A stretch of 64,000 nt of DNA, taken from the NCBI GenBank assembly GCA_964017195.1, contig OZ024890.1, forward strand, positions 48,202,093 to 48,266,092, in the 5' to 3' direction. Both the position numbers and the translations under genes were made by a program. This document shows positions 43,145 through 51,630 of the stretch, piece by piece; the first letter of the stretch is position 1; every line of letters starts with the position of its first letter. The notes below the pieces were generated by a model, which saw only the letters and a list, made by a program, of their open reading frames with translations, did no database searches and had not been told where the DNA came from. Origin of the DNA: Siderastrea radians. Taxonomy: Eukaryota; Cnidaria; Anthozoa; Scleractinia; Rhizangiidae.

Positions 43145-44434
43145 TTATCTGAAAAGCAATTTACCGTTCTGTTGAATGAGTTCAGCTTCCTGTTCAAACA
43201 ATGTAAGGGCGTAGACTGAATAGGCTGTATTTGTTGTTCCTGAAAGCTCATAACGGAATGTTAATTTTGTTGTACCGTCTCTAATGTCTGCTTTCTGTTT
43301 AGTGAGATCGAAATACAGAAAGGGAAACAGTGTCTGGAAATTGGATATATTAAGAAGTGATGCCTCACCGAATTCATTGTTCTTGTGAACGTATTTCAAA
43401 ACATCTCTGTATACACGACTCAGGTCTGTTGATGGGGTATAATGAATCTCGGGATATTCCTGTCCGTTTCCCACTTCAAGATGACAATTCTGAAGAGTCC
43501 TGGGATCTGTACTCACTGAGAAGGTGTTATATAGAAATGGGTTGCTCGTCTGTACATCAATATCTGCGTCATTGATAATGAAAACAAACACATGTCTAGG
43601 CTTGGACATTCCTGATGATATTTTAAAATGACCAGCTCGCTGTGTTGTTGAATTACTTCTCTCAATGTTTTCACGGAGGTATGACCATTTATACGGTTTC
43701 AAAAATTTGCTCACATATATGCTTTGTCCTTCACTGTTAAATGTGATTCGTGGTACGATCAGTTGCAACTTTGTCAGCACAACTCTACAATCATCAGCTG
43801 CCTGCCAGATCAAATTAGCATCAGATTCAAATTCAATGTTCAATTCCAATCGACCTGATGGCAGTAGATTTCTTTCAAGAGCTTCAAAAAACGAATATCT
43901 ATTAAGAGGCAATTCTCTTGTGACTACAACAGACGCACCCAGAAGCAGTTTCCTTTCAGCAAATCCTTTGTTATAAGCAGCCTGAGCTGGGCGTTCTTCA
44001 GCTGCCCTATGGGTATCTAAATGATAGAACTCATTAGTTGCAGTCGATTGTGCGTAACCCGGAGAATATTCTAGTAGGGATTTGATATTGACACAGTGAT
44101 TGGCGTCGTTGCAATCGTACACTTTCTTCCCATTCATCTTGACATCAAAATTCTTGATGAAACTATGAATTGAATTTACGATGCCATTATGATCATTTCC
44201 AGCTATGTTTGCACCATCTGCCAATTTGTTCACTTTGAAACTAATTCCGAGACGTGCATTATACCAGTCAAAAGGAGTCACTTCTCCTGAATTATCGACA
44301 ACGAAACGATATCCGTCTTTCTTTTGAGAACGAGTGTTTGCAACTAATGTATTCAGTGGTGTTTCTAGCTCGAAAATAACATCTTCAAACCTCTCTACAA
44401 ATTTTGGGTTTCTATAAGATTCCATATATATCAT
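43145..44434 (-). CDS. MCP: Major capsid protein (double jelly-roll)
   Basis: 429 residues from the first ATG; the ATG at 44425 (MESYRNPKFVERFEDV) is at least as likely, since it lies 13 nt after the TCTAA box. The sequence has the Polinton MCP character: an N-terminal jelly-roll with DWYNARLGISFKVNKLADGA and a conserved LLEYSPGYAQSTATNEFYHL block (about residues 120-140). A second roll runs from KLLLGASVVVTRELPLNRYS, with RHVFVFIINDADI at about residues 290-302 and LFPFLYFDLTKQ in the C-terminal third. Cnidarian and nematode relatives are usually filed as uncharacterised F54H12.2-like proteins. It would form trimeric capsomers of an icosahedral virion. The frame is intact. Confidence 0.92.
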   Translation of the reverse strand: MIYMESYRNPKFVERFEDVIFELETPLNTLVANTRSQKKDGYRFVVDNSGEVTPFDWYNARLGISFKVNKLADGANIAGNDHNGIVNSIHSFIKNFDVKMNGKKVYDCNDANHCVNIKSLLEYSPGYAQSTATNEFYHLDTHRAAEERPAQAAYNKGFAERKLLLGASVVVTRELPLNRYSFFEALERNLLPSGRLELNIEFESDANLIWQAADDCRVVLTKLQLIVPRITFNSEGQSIYVSKFLKPYKWSYLRENIERSNSTTQRAGHFKISSGMSKPRHVFVFIINDADIDVQTSNPFLYNTFSVSTDPRTLQNCHLEVGNGQEYPEIHYTPSTDLSRVYRDVLKYVHKNNEFGEASLLNISNFQTLFPFLYFDLTKQKADIRDGTTKLTFRYELSGTTNTAYSVYALTLFEQEAELIQQNGKLLFR

Positions 44435-44438
44435 TACA

Positions 44439-44443
44439 TTAGA
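44439..44443 (-). promoter_or_regulatory. TCTAA box of the MCP gene
   Basis: TCTAA within TTATCTAATG, 13 nt before the ATG at 44425 and 4 nt before the ATG at 44434, followed by an AT-rich ATATAT. Confidence 0.55.
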
Positions 44444-44448
44444 TAATT

Positions 44449-44820
44449 TTACATCTTCCTGATTTTACCTCCTGAAATTAGTTGATTGACTCTCTGAGCA
44501 ATTTCGAAATCAGTCAATGGTCTTTCAGCAGCTTTACCAATAGTTTGTTGTTTTGCTTGTTTTTTGCTTAGCAATTGAATGATTCTATCTCCTGCTTTAT
44601 TACCAAGATGCTCCCCTGTTTTTGTAGCTGCTTTTGTTGCTGCGGTGGTAGCTGCTTTTTTAGCTATTTCCTTAGCTGTTTTACCAAATAGCTTGCTTCC
44701 AACTGATTTAATAATATCCATCAATCCTTCACCATGTATTTCTCCAGTATGAATATTTTTTTTTACATATCTTCCAATTTCTGGATCGTATCTTCTCTTT
44801 AATTCACTTTGGCGTGCCAT
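44449..44820 (-). CDS. Small basic virion-associated protein
   Basis: 123 residues. N-terminus ARQSELKRRYDPEIGRYVKK; then an amphipathic helix GEGLMDIIKSVGSKLFGK (about residues 30-47); an Ala/Lys/Thr-rich stretch (KKAATTAATKAATKTG) reminiscent of DNA-binding core proteins; and a conserved-looking tail LTDFEIAQRVNQLISGGKIR with a Gly-Gly site. Location between the MCP and penton genes and its own TCTAA box (11 nt before the ATG) place it in the virion module. A core or membrane-lytic role similar to adenovirus VI/VII-type proteins is a guess; no domain is recognised. Intact. Confidence 0.72.
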   Translation of the reverse strand: MARQSELKRRYDPEIGRYVKKNIHTGEIHGEGLMDIIKSVGSKLFGKTAKEIAKKAATTAATKAATKTGEHLGNKAGDRIIQLLSKKQAKQQTIGKAAERPLTDFEIAQRVNQLISGGKIRKM

Positions 44821-44831
44821 ATATCAATATA

Positions 44832-45574
44832 TTAGATAAAACTTGATCGGATGATCAAACTCATGTGCCAATCGATACCATTCAAATTTATTGGTCTTCC
44901 TATTGAATCTGTCAGTGTGATGCGCATTTCAGAGATTATAGTTTTTGAAACTGGACTGAAAAGAGCCCTTTTAGGTTCGAATGTAAATGGGTAGCTTCTT
45001 GTGAGATTGTCGGTTGGTATCATAGCTAAAGTGTTGCTATAACGACCGTCTGTTATACTGTCGGTTACAATATCACAATTTACATGAAGAGAGTCTACAG
45101 AATTTGTTATATTTGGTAATTTAAAATTCCTGGTTCAGACCCAATTAAATCACCGAATGTTGAATTCCGTATATCTAATTGCCACTGATTACTAAGTTGA
45201 ACAACAACCCGATAACTTGTCAAGACAAAATAAATCTTCACCCCAACTCGATTATTACTTGGTTGATCATCGTTCTCTGTAATAACCTGGTTGATATAAT
45301 CACTTCAATCGTCATATGAATACATACCGTCGATGAAAGTTATGTTTTTCCAAGTAGAACCATTGTCTTTTGAATATTTTATCGTTTTGTTACCATATCC
45401 AGCATTGATATTATGCCATGAGTACGTCATTGATACTCGATCTACTGCTAATTCATGACGCATATCAGTGTTGAGATGCATTGGTGGGTCAAATTTAATT
45501 ACAAAATCCTCCGGGCGAGATCGTCCTATTTTTTGTCTGTTAATTGATGAAATATTGATTGCTCGTTCTTGCAT
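44832..45574 (-). pseudogene. Penton-like (single jelly-roll) minor capsid gene, broken
   Basis: Three pieces. (1) 45574-45305: MQERAINISSINRQKIGRSR .. FDPPMHLNTDMRHELAVDRV .. TWKNITFIDGMYSYDD, ending at an in-frame TGA (45305-45307). (2) The same frame continues beyond the TGA: DYINQVITENDDQPSNN .. VKIYFVLTSYRVVVQL. (3) After a -1 frame change near 45118-45128 in an AATTTAAAATTCC stretch, it resumes as NITNSVDSLHVNCDIVTDSI and ends with ITLTDSIGRPINLNGIDW. Full length would be about 247 residues. It is the Polinton minor capsid position and composition. The TCTAA box lies 7 nt before the ATG. With a nonsense mutation and a frameshift this copy cannot supply penton. Confidence 0.8.
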
Positions 45575-45581
45575 ATATATT

Positions 45582-45597
45582 TAGATTAGATTAGATG
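45582..45597 (-). promoter_or_regulatory. TCTAA boxes of the penton gene
   Basis: ATCTAATCTAATCTAAA on the minus strand, three overlapping boxes, nearest 7 nt before the ATG with ATATAT between. The repeat overlaps the stop codon region of the upstream coiled-coil gene. Confidence 0.55.
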
Positions 45598-46712
45598 ACA
45601 TAAGCTTGCAAGAGATCATTTAGCTTTCTAGTATCAATCATACCAAGTTGAAACAATTTATGCGCTATCTCGGAAAATTCACTCTTCGCACCATCATTTC
45701 CTGCCATTATCGACCCACCAAGTAATTCCATCCGATTGATGAGATCATTAGTATCATTATAATATACAACACCTGAACCTAATTTAGAGAATTTTTTAGA
45801 AGTTCTGTGGATAGGTAACTCACCGAGTTTATTCAATTGATTGAAAACCATCTTTGACAGGTCACTATACTTCTTTTTGCTGTTGAATCTCTTTGTCAAC
45901 AGATCAAGAGTGTCAAAATCAACCTTTTTATCAAGTAATTTTTCACCATCCTTCTTTGCTACTAAATGCAATTGTCCCATTAATTTTGGAACATCAATGA
46001 TAAGATTACCATATTGACCACCTGATAATATTTTATATGCATTACGTTTTGGTTGAGTATAACCAGTTCCAAGGGTCTTTTTACCTTCAGGTATGATTTT
46101 TATACGATGTCTGTATTTCTGTATCAACTTGATGTCCTTTGTTAATTCCTGAATTTGGTCAAAATATTTTTCTCGATTTTTTTTGGTAGTAGATAAATGA
46201 CCCTTCTTATTACCTAGTTCTTTTATTTTTTTACCAAGATTTTTGTCGTATTCATCAATATCTAAGTCACCTTTAACCGAAGCCTTCAGTACTTGCCTCG
46301 GTGGAATTAATTCATATTCAGTTAACTTTTTTATTTCATCTATATCAAAACCTTTATCAAAATCAGACTTGATTTGAGTTTTCATCATAGCAGGCTCATA
46401 ACCAATAGGAAGTTTAGTTGTTTCTTGTGGTTGTTCATCAGGTAGTTGCTGAAACATAAGAAGATCTTCAAGCCCTGATGTTAATGCCTTTTGGTTTTTC
46501 TCCAACTGTTCAAGCACTTTGTCCTGTTTCTCATCAATCGTTTGTTTAACATCCTCTTGTGCTTTAACAATTGGTTTGTACACCTCAGATAATTCCTCTT
46601 GAACATCCTGCATTCCATGTTTGAATTCTTTCAGTGTGTTTCGAACATTATTAACTTGTTTACCTGCATTAATTTTAGCCTCAGATATCTTCTTAATTCT
46701 TTCTATGTCCAT
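45591..46712 (-). CDS. Coiled-coil Polinton protein of unknown function
   Basis: 373 residues, intact. Residues about 1-95 are a long charged coiled coil (IKKISEAKINAGKQVNNVRN; VKQTIDEKQDKVLEQLEKNQ). The middle is lysine-rich (YDKNLGKKIKELGNKKG). The C-terminal third has conserved-looking hydrophobic blocks (YKILSGGQYGNLIIDVPKLM, DTLDLLTKRFNSKKKYSDLS, IHRTSKKFSKLGSG, MELLGGSIMAGNDGAKSEFS) with Gly-Gly sites that an adenain-like protease could cut. It is the first gene of the leftward virion cluster, with a TCTAA box 12 nt upstream, divergent from the ATPase. A scaffold or portal/internal virion role is possible but unproven; no domain recognised. Confidence 0.75.
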   Translation of the reverse strand: MDIERIKKISEAKINAGKQVNNVRNTLKEFKHGMQDVQEELSEVYKPIVKAQEDVKQTIDEKQDKVLEQLEKNQKALTSGLEDLLMFQQLPDEQPQETTKLPIGYEPAMMKTQIKSDFDKGFDIDEIKKLTEYELIPPRQVLKASVKGDLDIDEYDKNLGKKIKELGNKKGHLSTTKKNREKYFDQIQELTKDIKLIQKYRHRIKIIPEGKKTLGTGYTQPKRNAYKILSGGQYGNLIIDVPKLMGQLHLVAKKDGEKLLDKKVDFDTLDLLTKRFNSKKKYSDLSKMVFNQLNKLGELPIHRTSKKFSKLGSGVVYYNDTNDLINRMELLGGSIMAGNDGAKSEFSEIAHKLFQLGMIDTRKLNDLLQAYVI

Positions 46713-46806
46713 AATATATATTGCTTAGATAAAACTTATCTCAACTTATCTCAACTTATCTTAACTTATCTTAACTTATCTCTCAAGTTATCTAATATAT
46801 TGATAT
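46713..46806. promoter_or_regulatory. Divergent promoter with 10-bp direct repeats
   Basis: Between the coiled-coil gene (left) and ATPase (right). About five copies of ACTTATCT(C/T)A occur in tandem at about 46736-46785. A TCTAA box for the left gene is at 46725-46729 (minus) and one for the right gene at 46791-46795 (plus, 11 nt before ATG). The 10-bp spacing equals one helical turn, so a bound protein array would face one side of the DNA (inference). Confidence 0.65.
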
Positions 46807-47448
46807 ATGGAAATACCAAATTACGACCTAAACGTTGATAAAACGAACAGTTACAAACAATTGTATCAATATATGCCACATGACACATTTCGAATGTTGG
46901 TTTGTGGAGGAAGCGGAAGTGGAAAAACAAATTTGCTTTATCATATGTTAACGAAGCCATTAGTCCATTTCGATCAGATCCACCTTTATGCCAAAAACTT
47001 GGAACAAGAAAAATACCAGAATATGATAAAGATATTCAATGAAATCAGTCAATCGGTTGGTTATGATGTTCTTGTATGTAGTAATAATGAAATTGTACCA
47101 GTTGAAGATATGGAAGATGATGCACAAAAGATAGTCATATTTGATGATTATGTATGTGACAAAAACCAGAAACCCCTTATCGATTATTTTATAAGAGGTA
47201 GGCATAAAAATTGTTCGGTTATTTATCTTAGTCAATCCTTTTATGGAACACCAAAGGATATACGGTTAAATTGCAGTCATTTTTCTGTGTATGAATTTCC
47301 ATCTGTAAGAGAGAGAAATATGATTTCATCAGAACTTGGTGTTGATAAAGAACAATACATCAAAGCAACCAAAAAACCGTATTCGTTCCTGTATGTAGAC
47401 AAACCAAAGAAGCTGATAAAGAGAAACTTTTATGGAAAGATACAATAA
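46807..47448 (+). CDS. ATP: FtsK/HerA-type (A32-like) genome-packaging ATPase
   Basis: 213 residues. Walker A CGGSGSGKTNLL at residues 33-44, Walker B KIVIFDDYV at about 108-116, and a downstream SVIYLSQSFYGT block that matches the Gln-containing sensor of A32-family ATPases. The length agrees with Polinton and virophage packaging ATPases. It would pump element DNA into preformed capsids. First gene of the rightward block; the start is fixed by the TCTAA box and TATTGATATATGG. Intact. Confidence 0.95.
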   Translation: MEIPNYDLNVDKTNSYKQLYQYMPHDTFRMLVCGGSGSGKTNLLYHMLTKPLVHFDQIHLYAKNLEQEKYQNMIKIFNEISQSVGYDVLVCSNNEIVPVEDMEDDAQKIVIFDDYVCDKNQKPLIDYFIRGRHKNCSVIYLSQSFYGTPKDIRLNCSHFSVYEFPSVRERNMISSELGVDKEQYIKATKKPYSFLYVDKPKKLIKRNFYGKIQ

Positions 47449-47476
47449 CTGATCATAATATAATCAATAAGTATAT

Positions 47477-49593
47477 ATGGGAATTTTTAATGAACATAGT
47501 TCAACGTCATCAGACACAATTTTATCAGGTGTTCAAGGTCCCCCGGGTCCTCAAGGGATCGGTTTTAAGCTTGATTCTGACAATAATTACGATCTGAATA
47601 ATAAAAAACTCACAAATGTTCAAAATGGTGATGCAGATCATGATGTTATGGTTAAAAGTCAGATAGAAGGATATGTTGATAATAAATTTCAAGCATTAGT
47701 AATAGATCATTCTAATTTTGTTGCAATATCTGGTGATACGATGACAGGGTCACTAGTTGTCCCAAAAGACAATTATCCAGTTCAAGGTAATCTCAACAAG
47801 GTTATTAGTTATGAAGCGCAAAGGGAGATATTCTTGTCAAAGAAGGAAGGAGGTCGGATGGAAGCAAGCATTGATATGAACAATAATACAATCTATAACG
47901 TTAAAGACCCAACACAGCCAGATCATGCAACAAATAAAAAATATGTCGATAACCAACTTGTGAAAAAATTGGATAAAAATGTTGATATTGATATGACAAA
48001 TAAATCAATTACCAATCTTAAATTACCATCAAACCAAAAAGACGCAACAAACGTTGAGTTTGTCAATAAAAGACTTAGTGAAACACAAAAAAATTATCTC
48101 AAATTGGATGGTTCTGCCAATATGACTGGAGACTTAAATTTAAATAACAATAAAATTGTTAACTTACAAACCGATTCAAAAAATTCGAAATCCGCAGTTA
48201 ATGTTGAGTTAATGGAAAATAAAATAACAGATTTGAGAAATCTTGTCACTCAAAAAATTCATGAATCTCAGATTATTAATTCAGGACAAAAAAAGACGCC
48301 TTCAGATACTTGATGGAAGACACTGATGAATCTTCGAGTGAAAACAATATCGAGGTTTTGGGTATTGTTGATTTTTCCAATTCTCCACATCAAATTAATA
48401 AAAAAGCTTACCAACTTAAACTCTTGTTTGAAAAAAGCTCACCCAACCAGTACCAGTCACGCCTCGGTTTTAACCTTTTTAAACTTCCAGTCGGTTACTA
48501 TACTTTGGTAGTTGAATGGTTTCCGCCGGAAATGAGTGAGTTGAGTGTGGCAGTGCAAGGCACTACGATTTCAATTTCTAATTATGCAACAAAAACATTC
48601 GAAAACTACACCAAAACAGTTATCAATTTTCACCGATGGGGTAGCTCACCTCCACAATTTATTTATCTCGATCTACACGGTACAGTTACTTTTCCATCAC
48701 TTTTAACAATTGGACATCTTATTGTTTATGGTGTAAAAGAAACAATTTCAAACGTTGACCCAAGTGTCTATGACACCGCTTTTGTTATTGAAAATGGAAA
48801 AATGGTGATGGAAACGGATCTTGATTTAAACAATCATAAAATAATCAATTTAGACGATCCATTAAATGAAGGTGATACCTGCAATAAACGTTCTTTGAAT
48901 ATTGTGGAAACAAAATTAAATGATTTATCTCATTATACAAAGGATTATATATACAGAACTATTTTCGGGGATGATTTTTATGATCTAGAAGAAACAAGCA
49001 TGTTTAATCTTGTACATGGTGTATCCGGTGTTGTAATCAGTGGCTCACGACCTAATTTAGTCCTTGGTACAACTCGTTTTATAAATTCTTATAGTCCAAA
49101 ATATGGTTTACAATTAAATACAAAGACACATATTCGAACAGTTAATATATTCAATCAAAATACAAGTTTTACCTTCTTCATGTCTTTTTTACACGATACA
49201 ACCAAAACATGTGAGATAAGTTGGTCAAACACTCTTAACTTTCATATAAAATTCTATCCTCGATATCAGATCACCGATAACAAATTAATAATTGAGGTTC
49301 CATCCAAAAATTATGAAAAAACATTCACAAGCGACTTTCAAAACAAGCAAACTTTTGTTTGGATCTGTTATGACGGCTCTAAGAATTTACATAAATTTAG
49401 TTTGAGTAATTACTCATCTCATGTCCAAGAAACATTCGTTGCACCTGTTAACTTTCAAAGTAGACAACTTGAAATCGACTTTGACGGATATGTTAAAAAA
49501 GTAGGTTTGATTGATAAATTCATTGATATAGACAGCCTAGAATTTCATAAAATTTTATTAGAGGAAAAGAGAAATGGTGCTTATCTAGAATAA
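47477..49593 (+). CDS. Fibre-like protein: collagen-like shaft start, phage-type repeats, LamG-like head (two frames)
   Basis: Frame 1 (47477-48313, 278 residues) has GVQGPPGPQGIGF, a short collagen-like run. It then has recurrent shaft units of roughly 45-50 residues with an x-DLNNxKIxNL core: YDLNNKKLTNVQ, IDMNNNTIYNVKDPT, IDMTNKSITNLKLPS, MTGDLNLNNNKIVNLQ, each followed by an A(T/V)N..(Y/F)V motif. Such repeats are typical of phage tail-fibre shafts. Frame 2, open upstream of an ATG at 48313 and ending at 49593, carries another shaft unit (LDLNNHKIINLDDP) and a C-terminal beta-rich region like a LamG/concanavalin fold. Frames are linked in the -1 sense at A-AAA-AAG (48289-48295). Likely one receptor-binding fibre, either frameshifted or joined by ribosomal slippage. 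No TCTAA box upstream. Confidence 0.8.
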
Positions 49594-49612
49594 TTATATA
49601 AACAAAGAATAT

Positions 49613-50568
49613 ATGTCAAGTTTCACAGACTATGAAAAACATCATTTACATAATTATGTACACAAAAAAGAAACCTTATACACTAAACAAGATGTTGATA
49701 TTAAAATGGCAGTATTGAAGTCTGAAATACCTGATGTAGTTCAAGCCAGTGAACTATTAAATTTATCAGAACTTTATTCTGGGAAAGTTATCAACTAGCT
49801 GATTGCTTATATAAGATAGACCGAGGTATTCCATCTGAGGTTACTTTTGATAATTCAACTAGAGCAGTATCAGATCTTTTTGATCAATCTCTTAAAGAAA
49901 ATCATTCTAATCAAACAACACAATCAGCTAAACCAATTTTATGTACAAAAGCCGAAAAAATCAATTATCGATATTATTTAAAATTCGATGGAAATAAGCG
50001 AATGTTATCAAACATAAATTTAAATCCTGGTTCTGGACAAGCTGATATAGTTAATGTTTTCATTGTTTATCGATTGAATTCATACACAGGATCTTATGCC
50101 GTTCGTAATGGACTTTTCGGACATGATGATGGAGGTTATGACAAATTTGTTGCATTCTCACCAACTGGTCATTTACTTGTAAGTGGAACAACAAATCAGC
50201 ATATTGTCATTGGACCAAGCTCTTTTAATAGTAAGAATGCTACAGCACCATACCAATCAAAAGCTAATGCGGGTGAACTGAATAAATGGATCTGTCTATC
50301 AATTCACTGGGATGTACCTGGTGGTAACAACGCTTCTGAAACATGGTGTAACGGCAAAAAATTAGCTAATTTCACAGCAAGAACATCACAAGGAAGTACC
50401 AACATGACATTTGGAGATTTGAATCCCTCTGGTATCGCAGGCTTGAAAGGTGATATAGCGGTTTATTGTCTTTATAAAGGTAAAAATCTCACTGAATCAA
50501 ATATCAAACTTCACCATTACGTACTTTGTAAATGGTATGCTGTTGATCATGATCCAATTCAACTTTAA
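49613..50568 (+). pseudogene. Second fibre/attachment-like gene with LamG-like domain, one frame break
   Basis: Piece 1 (49613-49798, 61 residues) is a charged coiled-coil-like start (YEKHHLHNYVHKKETLYTKQ). Near 49786 (GGGAAAGTT) the frame shifts -1 and stays open to 50568: ADCLYKIDRGIPSEV, YYLKFDGNKRMLSNINLNPG, VFIVYRLNSYTGSY, NKWICLSIHWDVPGG, ETWCNGKKLANFTA and GLKGDIAVYCLYKGKNLTES. The KFDG..L .. W.CLSIHWD .. W.NGKKL .. FGDL .. GDIA.. pattern is that of a LamG/concanavalin A-like jelly-roll lectin fold. Full length about 318 residues. Probably a spike or fibre head that binds host surface glycans (inference). Nineteen nt after the preceding fibre. Confidence 0.75.
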
Positions 50569-50582
50569 TGTAATAATATAAT

Positions 50583-51062
50583 ATGAGTAGTATATTTAAT
50601 TGGAACCATGTTTCAGAAACTTTAACGGACGATCAAATATCTGAGTTGAAAGCATTGTATAAATTCTACCATAAGAAATACTGGCTTTTCAAAATGACTT
50701 TCAAATATTTCAAAAAAGCAGAGCTTACATGTAATATTGGATCTGCTTTATTGGTAGTAACAGGAACAGTAGTTGGTGGTGTAACACTAAACCCTATTCC
50801 TCTCGGAATAATATCTGGTTCCGGGGTCTTGCTTAAAACATATTCAGAGGCTAAAAATTACAAAAGAAAGATTGAGATGTGTAAATTCGCATACACTTCG
50901 TACGAAAAGGTTTTAACTGATATACGGTCCTTTATGAGAGGACTGGAGTATAATGACAAAGGATTTCTTGATTATGTCAAAGTTCTAGATGATATAATCA
51001 TTGATATGTGTCCATTAACTGACAAATTCGAAAAGAAATATAATAAGGTCTTCATCCAATAA
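50583..51062 (+). CDS. Two-helix membrane protein of unknown function
   Basis: 159 residues, intact. The soluble N-terminus (SETLTDDQISELKALYKFYH) has a predicted amphipathic helix. Then come two adjacent hydrophobic segments separated by a Pro/Asn turn, CNIGSALLVVTGTVVGGVTL and NPIPLGIISGSGVLL (about residues 50-85). A helical, charged C-terminal half follows (YKRKIEMCKFAYTSYEKVLT). It resembles neither a known holin nor a pore by sequence, but the glycine-rich hairpin of two helices would suit a membrane-inserting protein. It sits 14 nt downstream of the second fibre gene. Converges on the VLTF3-like gene, with stops overlapping by 11 nt. Confidence 0.78.
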   Translation: MSSIFNWNHVSETLTDDQISELKALYKFYHKKYWLFKMTFKYFKKAELTCNIGSALLVVTGTVVGGVTLNPIPLGIISGSGVLLKTYSEAKNYKRKIEMCKFAYTSYEKVLTDIRSFMRGLEYNDKGFLDYVKVLDDIIIDMCPLTDKFEKKYNKVFIQ

Positions 51063-51630
51063 TAGATTTTATTTTATCACCGATTAGAGACATAATACTA
51101 GCCCAATATTTATTGTAAAAAGCTAATGTTTTTTTCGATTTACTAATTGGAATTTTTTCGTAAGGTATCCCCATCATCTTGAATATCATTCTCATAATGA
51201 AATTAATGCTGATCATCCTTTTCCTTGTATTATTAACTTCATTAATAATCTTACCTATCTCGACATATATAAAATCAATCTTATGTTTCTGACAGTTTGA
51301 TATTTTAATGTTATATTTTTCTTCGATATTGAGTAATATGTTGTTGATGTGGTACTCTCGATGGTAAACAGATTTTCTTATAAATCTATGTCTATTTTTA
51401 TAAAAATCAACATACTCTACTGATGATTCATATCCTTGAACAATACCACAACTCCGACATACTAACATCCCGTCGTCGTTAATAATATACTGATTATCAC
51501 AGCATGAATAATATTTCACTAAACGATCTTGTGGTTTTTCATTAGAATCTTCCAATTTTTGGTCACAAAAAGGACAAACAATATCTCCTGATTCTTTCAG
51601 TTCATCATGTAATTCCTTGTTACAATTCAT
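51052..51630 (-). CDS. VLTF3-like late transcription factor
   Basis: 192 residues. The N-terminal part has two Cys pairs (CPFCDQKL at about 19-26; CCDNQYIINDDGMLVCRSCG at about 43-62) forming a zinc ribbon. The rest is helical: YKNRHRFIRKSVYHREYHIN, ISINFIMRMIFKMMGIPYEK, then IPISKSKKTLAFYNKYW. This order matches the viral late transcription factor 3 family of nucleocytoplasmic large DNA viruses, in which the PISKSKKTL..Y..YW block is the signature. It would direct transcription of late genes. Its ATG falls exactly at the inner edge of the right TIR. Intact, and the only leftward gene in this end. A TFIIB-like zinc ribbon protein of other origin is the alternative. Confidence 0.82.
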   Translation of the reverse strand: MNCNKELHDELKESGDIVCPFCDQKLEDSNEKPQDRLVKYYSCCDNQYIINDDGMLVCRSCGIVQGYESSVEYVDFYKNRHRFIRKSVYHREYHINNILLNIEEKYNIKISNCQKHKIDFIYVEIGKIINEVNNTRKRMISINFIMRMIFKMMGIPYEKIPISKSKKTLAFYNKYWASIMSLIGDKIKSIIG

